A stretch of DNA of 64,000 nt from Sphingobacteriales bacterium. GTDB taxonomy: Bacteria; Bacteroidota; Bacteroidia; Chitinophagales; Chitinophagaceae. This document shows, piece after piece, positions 9,126 through 18,620 of the stretch. Made by a program: the position numbers and the translations under genes. The notes under the pieces were generated by a model. The model made no database searches. It was not told the origin of the DNA and saw nothing but the letters and a program-made list of their open reading frames with translations. Where the stretch lies: NCBI GenBank assembly GCA_004144185.1, contig SEFP01000003.1, positions 62,001 through 126,000 of the forward strand, in the 5' to 3' direction. Numbering within the stretch: position 1 is the first letter of the stretch; every line of letters begins with the position of its first letter.

Positions 9126-10928
9126 TTACCTGGGCTGCACCCGCTTAATGGCTTCCATAATCTCCTGCGCCTCTTCATCCTCCGGAAATTCAATGAAATA
9201 GCTTTGAATGCGTGTACGCGCTTCTTTTAAAGCCCCTACATTCAAGTAGTACCGCGCGGCTTCCTTGTCGAGGTTTTGGTCGGTATCATCAGGCACCGAA
9301 AACAGCGGATTGAAAACCGTACTAATAGTCCGTGCAAGAGGGGAGGCAATAGCCGGAGGAGGCGGCGAAAAAATATCGCCGCCGGGCGCGTTGTCCGTTT
9401 TCTGGTAAATAGCCACTACCGGGTCGGCAAATACACAGGCATACACCGTATCGGTGTAGAGATATGCATGGAGCCGGGGCAGACTGTTGCGATACACCAC
9501 CGCGTACTCAAAATGCAAGGTGCTGTCGAGGGCATGAAAAGCCGTTGGGTCGTTTACCGCATGGAGGTAATTTTCAAAAAAAGCGGGTGGAAAAACGTCG
9601 AGGTCGCGCAGATCAATATAGGTCTTAAAATCCGGTTGTAGCCGCCACAAAAGGTAGGAAGACGAGAGATAATCGGAGAACATCCGCCGTTTTCCCGCGC
9701 CGTGTGCCTTTAGAAAATCGCCACCACCTACCGGGTTTATCAGTCCTGAAACATACAGTCCATACCGATCATGTGAGCCAGTGATCCGGTACCAGCCATT
9801 ACTTACAATACCCACATAAACCGCCAGTCCTACCAGCATAGAAACCAGCGTAGAAGGCCACCGGCAGAGTATTTTTTCCAATAAAAACACCCATACCGGC
9901 AGCAGTGCAAGCGCACTGAAAATAAGGTTTCGGTTAGCCATAAAAGCCAGTGCTATAAAGGCCGCATTCAGGAGCACATAACCCATGCCGAAGGGTCTGA
10001 AAACTGCTGTCCGGAGGTCTCGATTTGCGAGTGCCAACAGGGTAAGACTCAACGCTGCCATCCACAAAAAAGCTGTTGGTTGCCAGTATTCAGCTTCCGT
10101 GAAAGACAGCAGTTCGAAGGTGTATTTATTGGTTGCAGCTACCTGCAAAAAGATAGCCAGTGGTCGTAGCAGGAGTGCAGCGCCGTATGGATTCAGGAGG
10201 ATTGCCAGCGGCATAAATCCTAATAGAACCGTAAGTAAAACAGGTTTGGCTGCATTCTGACGGAATGCTTGTATCCATTCCGGTACCACAAAAATGGCCA
10301 CCATCAAAGGCCCGAGTGCAAAAGCCTCGTGCAGGTTTGTCCACAGCGTTTGCAGCGGCAGCAACAGCCAGATCCAGCCGTCCTTACGAGTCCGGAAGCG
10401 CATTAACAGGTACAGGAATACGACTGTAAAAAAATGCGAAGCCATTTCCGGTCGTCCCGTCATACGCGGCTCTGAAATAAGAAGCATTACAAGGCTGGCT
10501 AAGCCAAAACTTTGTGGCGAAAAACGTCGTTGGAGCCGCGCTGTTTTCCATAAAAAATACACGATTCCAAGGCCGGTAAAGACCTGTAAAACCGGAATGG
10601 TTTCCGGCCCGAAAGCATCTGCCAGCCAGGAAGCAAGGACTTCTGAAGCCCATTTAATATTGATCCAGGGCCGGTCAAACTGCGTAAACGAAAACGGATC
10701 GGTTTTGGGCACCGCATGATGCGCACGAATCCATTGGCCGGTGCGGATTTGCCACCACAGATCGGGCTCCCGGAAAGCCTTCAGGCTAAAAGCACAGACC
10801 CAAAGAAATGGAAACGCAAGCAGCCAATAGGAATTATTTTTTGTGGTCGATTCCGGTACGGCAACAGGCACAGGTTTCATAACGGTTGTACCGGAAGCGG
10901 AATGATTTTTACGGGGTTGTGCCTTCAT
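9126..10928 (-). CDS. Polytopic membrane protein, GT-C glycosyltransferase-like
   Basis: 600 residues from ATG 10928 (MKAQPRKNHS). An ATG at 10958 gives 10 more residues and is also possible. About ten membrane helices are visible. The first extramembrane loop has acidic/aromatic motifs EPDLWWQIRTGQW and KTDPFSFTQFDRPWINIKW, as in lipid-phosphate-sugar-dependent GT-C membrane transferases (GT39/GT83-like) and related unassigned proteins. A soluble C-terminal region ends in a TPR-like helical hairpin (YYLNVGALKEARTRIQSYF). Function is inferred from topology only, and the substrate is unknown. The gene holds no TTCCGGAA copy, unlike most of the window. The next gene on this strand is upstream across a 216-bp AT-rich spacer with no obvious site. 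Confidence 0.75.
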   Translation of the reverse strand: MKAQPRKNHSASGTTVMKPVPVAVPESTTKNNSYWLLAFPFLWVCAFSLKAFREPDLWWQIRTGQWIRAHHAVPKTDPFSFTQFDRPWINIKWASEVLASWLADAFGPETIPVLQVFTGLGIVYFLWKTARLQRRFSPQSFGLASLVMLLISEPRMTGRPEMASHFFTVVFLYLLMRFRTRKDGWIWLLLPLQTLWTNLHEAFALGPLMVAIFVVPEWIQAFRQNAAKPVLLTVLLGFMPLAILLNPYGAALLLRPLAIFLQVAATNKYTFELLSFTEAEYWQPTAFLWMAALSLTLLALANRDLRTAVFRPFGMGYVLLNAAFIALAFMANRNLIFSALALLPVWVFLLEKILCRWPSTLVSMLVGLAVYVGIVSNGWYRITGSHDRYGLYVSGLINPVGGGDFLKAHGAGKRRMFSDYLSSSYLLWRLQPDFKTYIDLRDLDVFPPAFFENYLHAVNDPTAFHALDSTLHFEYAVVYRNSLPRLHAYLYTDTVYACVFADPVVAIYQKTDNAPGGDIFSPPPPAIASPLARTISTVFNPLFSVPDDTDQNLDKEAARYYLNVGALKEARTRIQSYFIEFPEDEEAQEIMEAIKRVQPR

Positions 10929-11144
10929 CTTGCCGCAATTTAAAGGCCCCGAAATCATTTTTGAAAAATGGATTTCCAGTTGTATTGTTGTGGTCTCAAT
11001 CGTTTTGAAGAAGAGGTGTGTTTTCAGGAAAATAATAGGATTTATACTTCATGTTAATTATATAAAATCAGAGGCCTTTAAATCTAAAATCAAGGTTTGT
11101 TCTATAATTTAGGTTATGTAAAGTAATGAAAATAGAGAGCCATC

Positions 11145-14100
11145 TTACCGCTTCTCCATTTTCATTACGCCTCCATCCGCGAATTTCAGAACATAGATTC
11201 CGACCGGCCATTTGCTTATATCAACATGATTCACTATGTTCATTTTAAATTGATAGACAGGCTGTCCTTGCAGGTTGAAAATAATAACATTACTTCCTGA
11301 CAGTGTGATATCTGTATTTGTAACCGTAATAGCATTTGCTGCCGGTACGGGTTCAATAACTACGGTACCGCTCTTTAGGTTCCTGCGTACAATAGCTATA
11401 TTGCTGTAAATATAGTCTCCGGTTGGTTCCATAAATTTCAGGCGGTAATAACTAATCGGAAAATCTATAAACCAATCATCGTAATGATAATCAACGTTTC
11501 TGTCTCCTATCACTTCGCCGATCGTTTCAAAGGTTCTTCCATCTATGCTACGTTCCACCCAAAATCGGGTTCCGTCCTTTCCCGCAGCAACTGTCCAATT
11601 TAATGCATTGGAGTTGCCATTTGGTACGGCCCGGAAATTAACTAGCTTTAATGGCAATGGTGATGACTGATTGGTACTGGCAAAAAATCCGCTAAAACCA
11701 GTAACCGGGAATGTAACGGTCCACCAGTTATGATCTTGGTCCCAAGATACCGAAGAAGGAGTAACGAGGATTGAGGCCGGACCCACGCCCCCCCAGGAAG
11801 AAGGATAATTGGCTGGTGCATTGCCGCCGCTAGGTAAGCCATGGAATTGCGTTATACGCAGGTTAGCCCTGTTATTCGCTGAATCAGCACTGTTTATTGG
11901 TAGCGATGGAAGAATGCCCCGGACTGCATTGAATGCAGTAAACTCATCCTGGGTAAAATATAAGGTCACTTCAGCAGTTCCTGTAGTCGCGTTGCTATCA
12001 GGTTCAATATCATAGTGGCGCTGAACATACGCCTGGCCGTTATAATTCTGCACAGTAGCATCCACAAAAACTCTGGTGGTTGCAGTACCTCTGACAGGAA
12101 ATGCGCCGGTAGGCACTAATGAAGAGGCTAGCATGCAATCCTGTTGGAAATACGTACGGTTACCGGTGCCGGTGATTGGTTGGGCAAGGAAAACCCGATC
12201 TGCTACAGGCAAATAGTAGGATAAACATATAGAGTTGTTGCAATTATAAGTAGATGTACTTACCTGCGTTCCGGTACCCAGTTGCCCTTGACTATTAGAA
12301 CCTGTGAGACAAACAGTCCGACGTGTAGTACTAATAACAGCCGTATGCAGGCCCTGACTTCCTTTGCTTAAGCTTACAATGTTTTCGACTCCAGGAGTGA
12401 GTACAGGTGCGGTAATGACAGATCCCGGTACTGAATTGCCTACCCCCAAGGCACCAAACTGATTATCACCCCAGCCATAAAGAAATCCGTCTGCCCTAAC
12501 TGCAACTGAATATTGAAATGTGGCAGCCAGATCCAAACAGTTATCTAATGTCAGAATTTTTTCCGGAAGCAGTACATTGGTTGTGTTGCCTACCCCCAGC
12601 TGCCCAAACTGATTAGCTCCCCAAGCCCAAATGCCCCCATCGCCTTTGAGAGCCAGGGAATGATAATGTCCGGCAGAAACATTTGTCCAGTCGTAAAGAC
12701 TGCCACCTACTATTGGTACAGGAGCACTTCTATTCGTTGTTGTGTTATCACCTACTTGCCCATATTGGTTATCACCCCAAGCCCATCGGGTACCTTCGCT
12801 CTGAAGACCCATTGAATGTGTAGATCCGGCACTCACCTGGACCCAACTAGTTGCTCTGCCGCACCTGACCGGAGTATTTTGCTGCCTGGTTGTTCCATTA
12901 CCCACCTGGCCGGTACTGTTATACCCCCAGCCCCAGAGTTCTCCATTGCTTTTCAGGGCTAAGTTGTGAGCTAAACCCGCACTAATACTGACCCAGTTGT
13001 CATCTGCACCAACCTGTACGGGTGTAGGAGTAGCTGTTAAAGTTCCGGAACTTCCGTTTCCTAACTGTCCATAAGTGTTATCTCCCCAGGCCCAGAGCGT
13101 CCCATTGCTCTTTAAAGCAAGCGCATGGCTCCCCCCAAGGCTAACACTAACCCAGTTTTGATCGGCTCCGATCTGCACCGGAATATCTTTCTGGACTCTC
13201 GTGCCGTCTCCCAGCTGTCCGTAATTGTTGTATCCCCAGGTCCAGAGCGTCCCATCACTCTTTAAGGCTGCTGTCGAGCTGGCGCCAGTAAGAACTGACA
13301 ACCAATGATTACTTGCTCTTAAGAAAACAGGAACATTTTTATTGATCGTAGTACTGTCACCCAGTTGTCCAAACTGATTATCACCCCATCCCCAAAGTTT
13401 GCCATTACTCCTTAATCCCATACCACAATCCTGACCTCCGGCTATGCTGACCCAAGTTGTAGTAGTATCAATCTGCACCGGAGTGGTTTTCCCGATGTTG
13501 GTTCCATCCCCCAGCTGTCCTTTATTATTATTACCCCAAGCCCATAGTGTCCCATTACTGCGTAAAGCGTAAGTCTGGCCCAGGCCCGCAGCTATACTAA
13601 CCCAGTTTTGATCGGTTCCGATCTGCACCGGAGTATCTTTCTGGACTGTAGTACCATCTCCCAACTGTCCATAATTGTTGTATCCCCAAGTCCAGAGTGT
13701 CCCATCACTCTTCAAGGCGGCAGAGTGATAAACGCCTGTAGTAGCACGCACCCAGCTGTAGTCTCTTCCAATTTTACTAGGAGAATTAATGGTAACAGTG
13801 AGTGTACTTCCAAGTCCCAATTGGCCTGCACCATTGTACCCCCATGACCAGAGACTTCCATCACTTTTTAGTGCGAGGCTATGAGAAGATGCGGATATAC
13901 TCACCCAATTACTATCATTTCCAATCCGTACCGGTAGAATTCTGTCAGTGTCTGTACCATCGCCTAATTGGCCAAGACCATTAAACCCCCATGCCCATAA
14001 AGTCCCATCTCCCTTTATAGCCAGCGTATGAGTTGTCCCTGCAGCTATACTTACCCAATTGTTATCGTTTCCAATCCGTATAGGTACAATTCTGTCGATG

Positions 14101-14471
14101 ACTGTTCCGTCACCTACTTGTCCCCGGCTGTTATTACCCCATGCCCAGAGGGTACCATTACTCTTTAAGGCTACAGTATGCCGGTTACCGGTACTTACAC
14201 ATACCCAGCTAGTGTCGGTACCGATGCGAACCGCTACGCTTCGATTTAAATAGGTACTGTCGCCCAGCTGTCCATAGTCGTTTCTTCCACTCCCCCAAAG
14301 ACTGCCATTACGTAGTTCAAAGCTATGATTGGCCTCAGGTCCGACTGCCATTCGCTGATACGATCCCCGATAAGGGTTAGAAGATTTAGCACTGCTACGA
14401 CTTGCATACTGCGCATAAGATACAGAATGAAACAAAAGTAATAATATTATATAATATAATTTTTTTGCCAT
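11145..14471 (-). CDS. T9SS-secreted RCC1-repeat protein
   Basis: 1108 residues from ATG 14471, chosen because [21 protein letters not shown] is a signal peptide (an ATG at 14519 is less likely). Fourteen RCC1-type repeats of about 50 residues follow, each with a core like [16 protein letters not shown] and NWVSIAAG...ALKSNG. Fourteen repeats fit two seven-bladed propellers. A region of unknown fold and a fibronectin-like segment ([10 protein letters not shown]...[17 protein letters not shown]) follow. The protein ends in a T9SS type A sorting domain ([14 protein letters not shown] ... [21 protein letters not shown]). It is expected to be exported across the outer membrane and bound to the surface or released. 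Ligand unknown. Only two TTCCGGAA copies occur in over 3 kb. Confidence 0.92.
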   Translation of the reverse strand: MAKKLYYIILLLLFHSVSYAQYASRSSAKSSNPYRGSYQRMAVGPEANHSFELRNGSLWGSGRNDYGQLGDSTYLNRSVAVRIGTDTSWVCVSTGNRHTVALKSNGTLWAWGNNSRGQVGDGTVIDRIVPIRIGNDNNWVSIAAGTTHTLAIKGDGTLWAWGFNGLGQLGDGTDTDRILPVRIGNDSNWVSISASSHSLALKSDGSLWSWGYNGAGQLGLGSTLTVTINSPSKIGRDYSWVRATTGVYHSAALKSDGTLWTWGYNNYGQLGDGTTVQKDTPVQIGTDQNWVSIAAGLGQTYALRSNGTLWAWGNNNKGQLGDGTNIGKTTPVQIDTTTTWVSIAGGQDCGMGLRSNGKLWGWGDNQFGQLGDSTTINKNVPVFLRASNHWLSVLTGASSTAALKSDGTLWTWGYNNYGQLGDGTRVQKDIPVQIGADQNWVSVSLGGSHALALKSNGTLWAWGDNTYGQLGNGSSGTLTATPTPVQVGADDNWVSISAGLAHNLALKSNGELWGWGYNSTGQVGNGTTRQQNTPVRCGRATSWVQVSAGSTHSMGLQSEGTRWAWGDNQYGQVGDNTTTNRSAPVPIVGGSLYDWTNVSAGHYHSLALKGDGGIWAWGANQFGQLGVGNTTNVLLPEKILTLDNCLDLAATFQYSVAVRADGFLYGWGDNQFGALGVGNSVPGSVITAPVLTPGVENIVSLSKGSQGLHTAVISTTRRTVCLTGSNSQGQLGTGTQVSTSTYNCNNSICLSYYLPVADRVFLAQPITGTGNRTYFQQDCMLASSLVPTGAFPVRGTATTRVFVDATVQNYNGQAYVQRHYDIEPDSNATTGTAEVTLYFTQDEFTAFNAVRGILPSLPINSADSANNRANLRITQFHGLPSGGNAPANYPSSWGGVGPASILVTPSSVSWDQDHNWWTVTFPVTGFSGFFASTNQSSPLPLKLVNFRAVPNGNSNALNWTVAAGKDGTRFWVERSIDGRTFETIGEVIGDRNVDYHYDDWFIDFPISYYRLKFMEPTGDYIYSNIAIVRRNLKSGTVVIEPVPAANAITVTNTDITLSGSNVIIFNLQGQPVYQFKMNIVNHVDISKWPVGIYVLKFADGGVMKMEKR

Positions 14472-14591
14472 AATAGGTGAATAGGGCTTTAGTATACCTA
14501 AAGTTGCAAAAATAATCATATTATTCCCAAGGATTCACTAATTGAGTACGAAATTGAGTGCGAAAAGATGTAAACCCGAGATGTATGATCT

Positions 14592-14648
14592 TTTAAACTA
14601 AAAGTTCCTGTAACTATTAATAATAGTTACAGGAACTTTTAGTTTAAA
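14592..14648. terminator. Perfect 28-bp inverted repeat after gyrA
   Basis: Two 28-nt arms, 14592-14619 and 14621-14648, are exact reverse complements with one unpaired base between them. The arms contain AAAAGTTCCTGTAACTATTA and its complement. It lies 15 bp beyond the gyrA stop on the minus strand, with A/T runs at the stem base, so the simplest reading is a gyrA terminator. It is much longer than the others in the window. Confidence 0.7.
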
Positions 14649-14662
14649 TTGAGATTAGGTGC

Positions 14663-17389
14663 TTACGCTTCGTCATTCAGACCTTCGTCCGTTGCTTCAG
14701 ACTCATCCGTTTCCGTTTCCTCAGTTGCGGTTTCGGAATCATCCAGACTTTCATCACTATCCGCTACCGGATTCATATCCACGATCTGTGCGGCTTCCGA
14801 ATCATCTTCGCCCTGCACGTCCTGCTCGGAAATCCGGGCAATGGCTGCGATTTCATCGCCTTCATCCACATTGATCAGTTTCACACCCTGCGTGGCCCGG
14901 CCGGCTTCCCGGATCGTATCCACCGACATCCGGATGGTAATACCGGATTTGCAGGTAATGATCAGATCATCGCTCGGTTCAACGGCCAGGAAACCGACCA
15001 GGCGTCCGGTTTTCTCGGTTACGCTCATCGTCTTAACGCCTTTACCGCCGCGGTTAGTCACCCGATACGACAAAAAGTATTTCAGCAGGTTGCCATCAGC
15101 ATCCGGTATTTCCACCAAGCCACTTTCATCTTCACTGACGCCTTCGCCGGCAGCTTCCAGGAATGGTGTCCGTTTACCCAAGCCTTTTTCTGAAACCACC
15201 AGAATCTGCTTGGTTAAATCTGTTTTGGGAACGCAAACCATGCCGATCACTTCATCTTTACCCTCTTCCATATCGATGCCGTAGACACCAATAGCGCCCC
15301 GACCCGTACGACGAACTTTATCTTCTGGAAAGCAGATCGCACGTCCGGATTTTACAGCCATCATTACATAGGAATTGCCATCGGTAAGCGACACATCCAG
15401 CAACTGGTCACCTTCTACGACCGTAATTGCGTTGATACCGTTGGCACGCGGACGGGAGAAATCTTCCAGCGACGTTTTCTTGATCACGCCCAGTTTGGTA
15501 CACAGCACCACAGAGTGTTTCTGTACGTACTCTTTATCATCCAGCTGCGGGATGTCGATGATCGTGCGGATTTTATCGTCCTGCGGAATCTGAATCAGAT
15601 TCTGAATGGCACGGCCTTTCGCGGTACGGTCTCCTTCCGGAATCCGGTGTACGGCCAGCCAGTAACAGCGACCTTTTTCGGTGAAAAACAACAGGGTATG
15701 ATGGGTAGAGGCTACAAAGAGATGCTCGATATAGTCTTCCTGACGTGTCTTGCCGCCAATCGCACCCCGTCCGCCCCGGCGCTGTGCCCGATAGTCGGCC
15801 TGGGTGGTCCGCTTGATGTATCCCAGATGACTGATGGTGATCACAGCATCTTCTTCTTTAATAAAGTCCAGGATGTTTTCATCATCTTCTGCAGCGACGA
15901 TTTCAGAGCGGCGGGCATCCCCGAATTTCTTCCGGACGTCTTCCAGCTCTTCACGGATAATGCTGTAGCGACGTTCTTCGGATGCCAGGATAGCTTCCAG
16001 ATCGTCGATCACCTTCATCAGCTGGTTGAATTCTTCCCGGATCTTGTCGATCTCCATGCCGGTCAGTCGCTGCAAACGCAGCTCCAGTACTGCTTTGGCC
16101 TGAATATCCGACATGCCAAACTGCGAAATCAGACCTTCCTTGGCCAGTTCCGGATTTTTGCTTTCCCGGATGAGCTGAATTACGGCATCCAGATTGTTGA
16201 GGGCAATGATATAGCCTTCAATAATATGGGCACGCTTGCGGGCTTCGCGCAGTTCATAAGCAGTGCGGCGCTCCACCACTTCCATCCGGAAGGAAATAAA
16301 CTCTGAAATCAGATCTTTCAGGTTCAGCGTCCGGGGACGGCCTTTAACCAGGGCTACGTTGTTGATCCCATAGGAGGATTGCAGCTCGGTATACTTATAG
16401 AGTTGATTGATCAGGATCTGGGCAACGGCATCTTTCCGAAGCTCTACAACGATGCGGGTCCCTTCTTTAGAGCTTTCATTGCCGACGTGAGTAACCCCGT
16501 CAATGATTTTATTATTAACCAGATGGCCGATTTTAGCCGTCAGTGCATCGCGGTCGACCTGATACGGCACCGAGGTAATAACGATGGTTTCTTTTCCGGA
16601 ACGGGCTGTTTCGACGGTCGTATGACCGCGGAGAACCACCCTGCCCCGACCAGTATGCATCGCCAGTTTGATGCCTTCCGTTCCGTAAATCATGGCACCG
16701 GATGGAAAATCAGGTGCTTTTACGTGCTGCATCAGACCGTCGATGGTAATGTCGCGGTCTTCGATGTAAGCGATACAGCCACCAATAACTTCCGTCAGGT
16801 TGTGCGGCATCATGTTGGTGGCCATACCTACCGCAATTCCGGACGAACCATTTACCAGCAGTTGTGGTACCCGCGTTGGCATCACAGAAGGCTCTTCCAG
16901 CGAATCGTCGAAGTTCGCGGTAAAGTCAACCGTTTCCTTTTCAAGATCCTCCAGCAGAGCTTCCGCGTAGCGCGTCATCCGGGCTTCGGTATACCGCATA
17001 GCGGCAGGGCCGTCCGAATCCTGAGATCCGTAGTTACCTTGTCCGTCAACCATGGTATAGCGCACGTTCCAGGACTGGGCCATCCGAACCATGGTATCGT
17101 ATACGGCAGTGTCGCCGTGCGGGTGGTATTTACCCAGCACCTCGCCCACGATACGGGCGCATTTCTTGTAAGGCTTGTTGTGTGTATTTCCCAGTTCGTG
17201 CATCGCATACAAGACACGACGGTGAACCGGTTTCAGGCCATCCCGCACATCCGGTAACGCGCGGCCCACAATCACGGACATCGAATAATCGATGTACGCA
17301 GTCTTCATTTGCTCTTCGATATTGACCCTGATAATCCGATTGGTTTCAGGGGCATTCTCCGTAGAATCAGGCAAAAATTGTTCAGCCAT
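14663..17389 (-). CDS. gyrA: DNA gyrase subunit A
   Basis: 908 residues. With GyrB it introduces negative supercoils using ATP. The N-terminal breakage-reunion domain includes the quinolone-resistance region [17 protein letters not shown], with Thr at the position of E. coli Ser83 and Asp at Asp87. The catalytic Tyr lies in AMRYTEARM (about 130). The C-terminal DNA-wrapping propeller carries the GyrA box ([11 protein letters not shown]) near residue 560, marking it as gyrase rather than topoisomerase IV. The last 45 or so residues form a very acidic Ser/Glu/Asp tail. Long open frames on the opposite strand at 15515-16306 and 16379-17257 are shadows. gyrA is divergent from the Hsp20 pair. Confidence 0.97.
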   Translation of the reverse strand: MAEQFLPDSTENAPETNRIIRVNIEEQMKTAYIDYSMSVIVGRALPDVRDGLKPVHRRVLYAMHELGNTHNKPYKKCARIVGEVLGKYHPHGDTAVYDTMVRMAQSWNVRYTMVDGQGNYGSQDSDGPAAMRYTEARMTRYAEALLEDLEKETVDFTANFDDSLEEPSVMPTRVPQLLVNGSSGIAVGMATNMMPHNLTEVIGGCIAYIEDRDITIDGLMQHVKAPDFPSGAMIYGTEGIKLAMHTGRGRVVLRGHTTVETARSGKETIVITSVPYQVDRDALTAKIGHLVNNKIIDGVTHVGNESSKEGTRIVVELRKDAVAQILINQLYKYTELQSSYGINNVALVKGRPRTLNLKDLISEFISFRMEVVERRTAYELREARKRAHIIEGYIIALNNLDAVIQLIRESKNPELAKEGLISQFGMSDIQAKAVLELRLQRLTGMEIDKIREEFNQLMKVIDDLEAILASEERRYSIIREELEDVRKKFGDARRSEIVAAEDDENILDFIKEEDAVITISHLGYIKRTTQADYRAQRRGGRGAIGGKTRQEDYIEHLFVASTHHTLLFFTEKGRCYWLAVHRIPEGDRTAKGRAIQNLIQIPQDDKIRTIIDIPQLDDKEYVQKHSVVLCTKLGVIKKTSLEDFSRPRANGINAITVVEGDQLLDVSLTDGNSYVMMAVKSGRAICFPEDKVRRTGRGAIGVYGIDMEEGKDEVIGMVCVPKTDLTKQILVVSEKGLGKRTPFLEAAGEGVSEDESGLVEIPDADGNLLKYFLSYRVTNRGGKGVKTMSVTEKTGRLVGFLAVEPSDDLIITCKSGITIRMSVDTIREAGRATQGVKLINVDEGDEIAAIARISEQDVQGEDDSEAAQIVDMNPVADSDESLDDSETATEETETDESEATDEGLNDEA

Positions 17390-17498
17390 TCGATAGTATT
17401 AAAGGTCCTCGCGAAGTTACAAAAATTAAGGCATTTTAACTATAAAAACCACCCTACTTTGTTATACTCTTATCAAAGTAAATGGTGAAGCAGATTGT

Positions 17499-17525
17499 TT
17501 TACATAATAAATACTACAGAACATA
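17499..17525 (+). repeat. 27-nt intergenic repeat, copy B
   Basis: Begins TTTACATAATAAATACTACA and is identical over 27 nt to the reverse complement of 3201-3227. It lies 98 bp upstream of the first Hsp20 gene, in the gyrA-hsp20 divergent spacer. The internal dyad TTTA-N5-TAAA could be a regulator site. Confidence 0.8.
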
Positions 17526-17623
17526 GCAGCCAAATTGTCGTGTTACCATATCAGTTATCTGCCCTTATGGCTCATAACCGGGCGCGGCATTCCATTTGAA
17601 TAGTTGGAGTAAACCTCAATTGT

Positions 17624-18019
17624 ATGTTCTACCATCCCCTCACCTATCGCCCTGTTCATCCTGCTCAACGTCCTGCCCGAAGCCGCTTCTCCCCTGCTAC
17701 CGTTCCGGTAAATATCCACGAAACATCTACTGGTTATGAGTTGCAGTTGCTCGCACCAGGCCGGCAGAAAACTGACTTTAAAATTTCCGTTGCGGCCGAC
17801 AAGACGTTGCTGATCTCCCACAACACTCCTACCCCTGCGCAACCGGACTACTGGCTGCATCAGGAATTTAACCTGACGCCTTTCAGCCGCTCAGTGAAAC
17901 TGAGTGAACAGGTGGATGCATCCGCAATTACGGCTACGTATGAATCCGGCATCCTGACTATTTCGATTCCGAAACGTCCGGAAGAAACGCCTGTTCAAAA
18001 AGAGATTCCGGTGAACTAG
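17624..18019 (+). CDS. Small heat shock protein, Hsp20/alpha-crystallin family (first copy)
   Basis: 131 residues. This is an ATP-independent holdase chaperone that keeps unfolding proteins soluble. A short variable N-terminus (HPLTYRPVHPAQRPARSRF) precedes the alpha-crystallin domain: VPVNIHETSTGYELQLLAPG at about 26-45, and the conserved strand SGILTISIPKRPEE with the C-terminal I-x-I/V-like anchor (EIPVN). It is more diverged than the second copy, lacking the usual acidic RxF segment. It is 44 bp from the next gene, in the same orientation, suggesting an operon. A 27-nt repeat upstream may be its control element. Confidence 0.88.
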   Translation: MFYHPLTYRPVHPAQRPARSRFSPATVPVNIHETSTGYELQLLAPGRQKTDFKISVAADKTLLISHNTPTPAQPDYWLHQEFNLTPFSRSVKLSEQVDASAITATYESGILTISIPKRPEETPVQKEIPVN

Positions 18020-18063
18020 TGGCTACCGGCACGGAAATTTTCCTTATCCTTTTTAAACCCTGA

Positions 18064-18516
18064 ATGATCATGTTTGAAAGCAAATCCAACTCCGGAACAG
18101 AACGCAAAACTGTTGGCGGACTCATCGAAGACTTCTTTAGCAAAACCGTTGGATCGGTTATGGAAGACGATTTCTGGAGCGACCGATCGGCTAACGTTCC
18201 GGTCAATATCAAAGAAACACCGACCGCCTACGATATGCAGCTGGTAGCGCCCGGACTCCGGAAAGAAGATTTCAAAATCCATCTCGACCGAAACCTGCTG
18301 ACGGTATCGTTCGACCATCAGGACGAACTTGAAATGGAAGAAGGTCGCTGGCTGCGCAACGAGTTCAAGCAAAAAAGCTTTCGTCGCTCGTTTACGCTCA
18401 ACAACCGGATCGATGCCAGTGCCATCGCAGCGCGCTATGCCGATGGCATTTTGCACCTGAACCTTCCTAAGAAAGACATCGCGGACGCCCCCACACAACA
18501 AATCAATGTGGGTTAA
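18064..18516 (+). CDS. Small heat shock protein, Hsp20/alpha-crystallin family (second copy)
   Basis: 150 residues; ATG 18064 or ATG 18070 (MFESKSNSG) could start it. The alpha-crystallin domain runs from VPVNIKETPTAYDMQLVAPG (about 45-64) to ADGILHLNLPKKD, and includes the conserved LRNEFKQKSFRRSFTL region. It is a cytoplasmic holdase chaperone. Tandem Hsp20 pairs often form mixed oligomers, which is inferred here and not shown. The terminator at 18538 closes the pair as one transcription unit. Confidence 0.93.
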   Translation: MIMFESKSNSGTERKTVGGLIEDFFSKTVGSVMEDDFWSDRSANVPVNIKETPTAYDMQLVAPGLRKEDFKIHLDRNLLTVSFDHQDELEMEEGRWLRNEFKQKSFRRSFTLNNRIDASAIAARYADGILHLNLPKKDIADAPTQQINVG

Positions 18517-18537
18517 GTAATTAAACCCCCGCTGATC

Positions 18538-18569
18538 AAAGCCATCCGTAAAGGGATGGCTTTTTTTTT
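18538..18569 (+). terminator. Intrinsic terminator after the Hsp20 pair
   Basis: GCCATCC and GGATGGC form the stem, followed by nine T and preceded by AAA. Confidence 0.88.
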
Positions 18570-18620
18570 GGCATTTTCTTTTTAGAGGCTGCCGTTTAAG
18601 TTTCACCACCCCACTCTCTT

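Noticed and set aside
14592-14648. Transposon terminal inverted repeats
   Set aside because: The two arms are separated by one base, so nothing could lie between them. A hairpin is the only sensible reading.
15515-17257. Two long plus-strand frames (263 and 292 codons) inside gyrA
   Set aside because: They lie wholly opposite conserved gyrase sequence. Their translations are rich in His/Arg/Phe with no motif.
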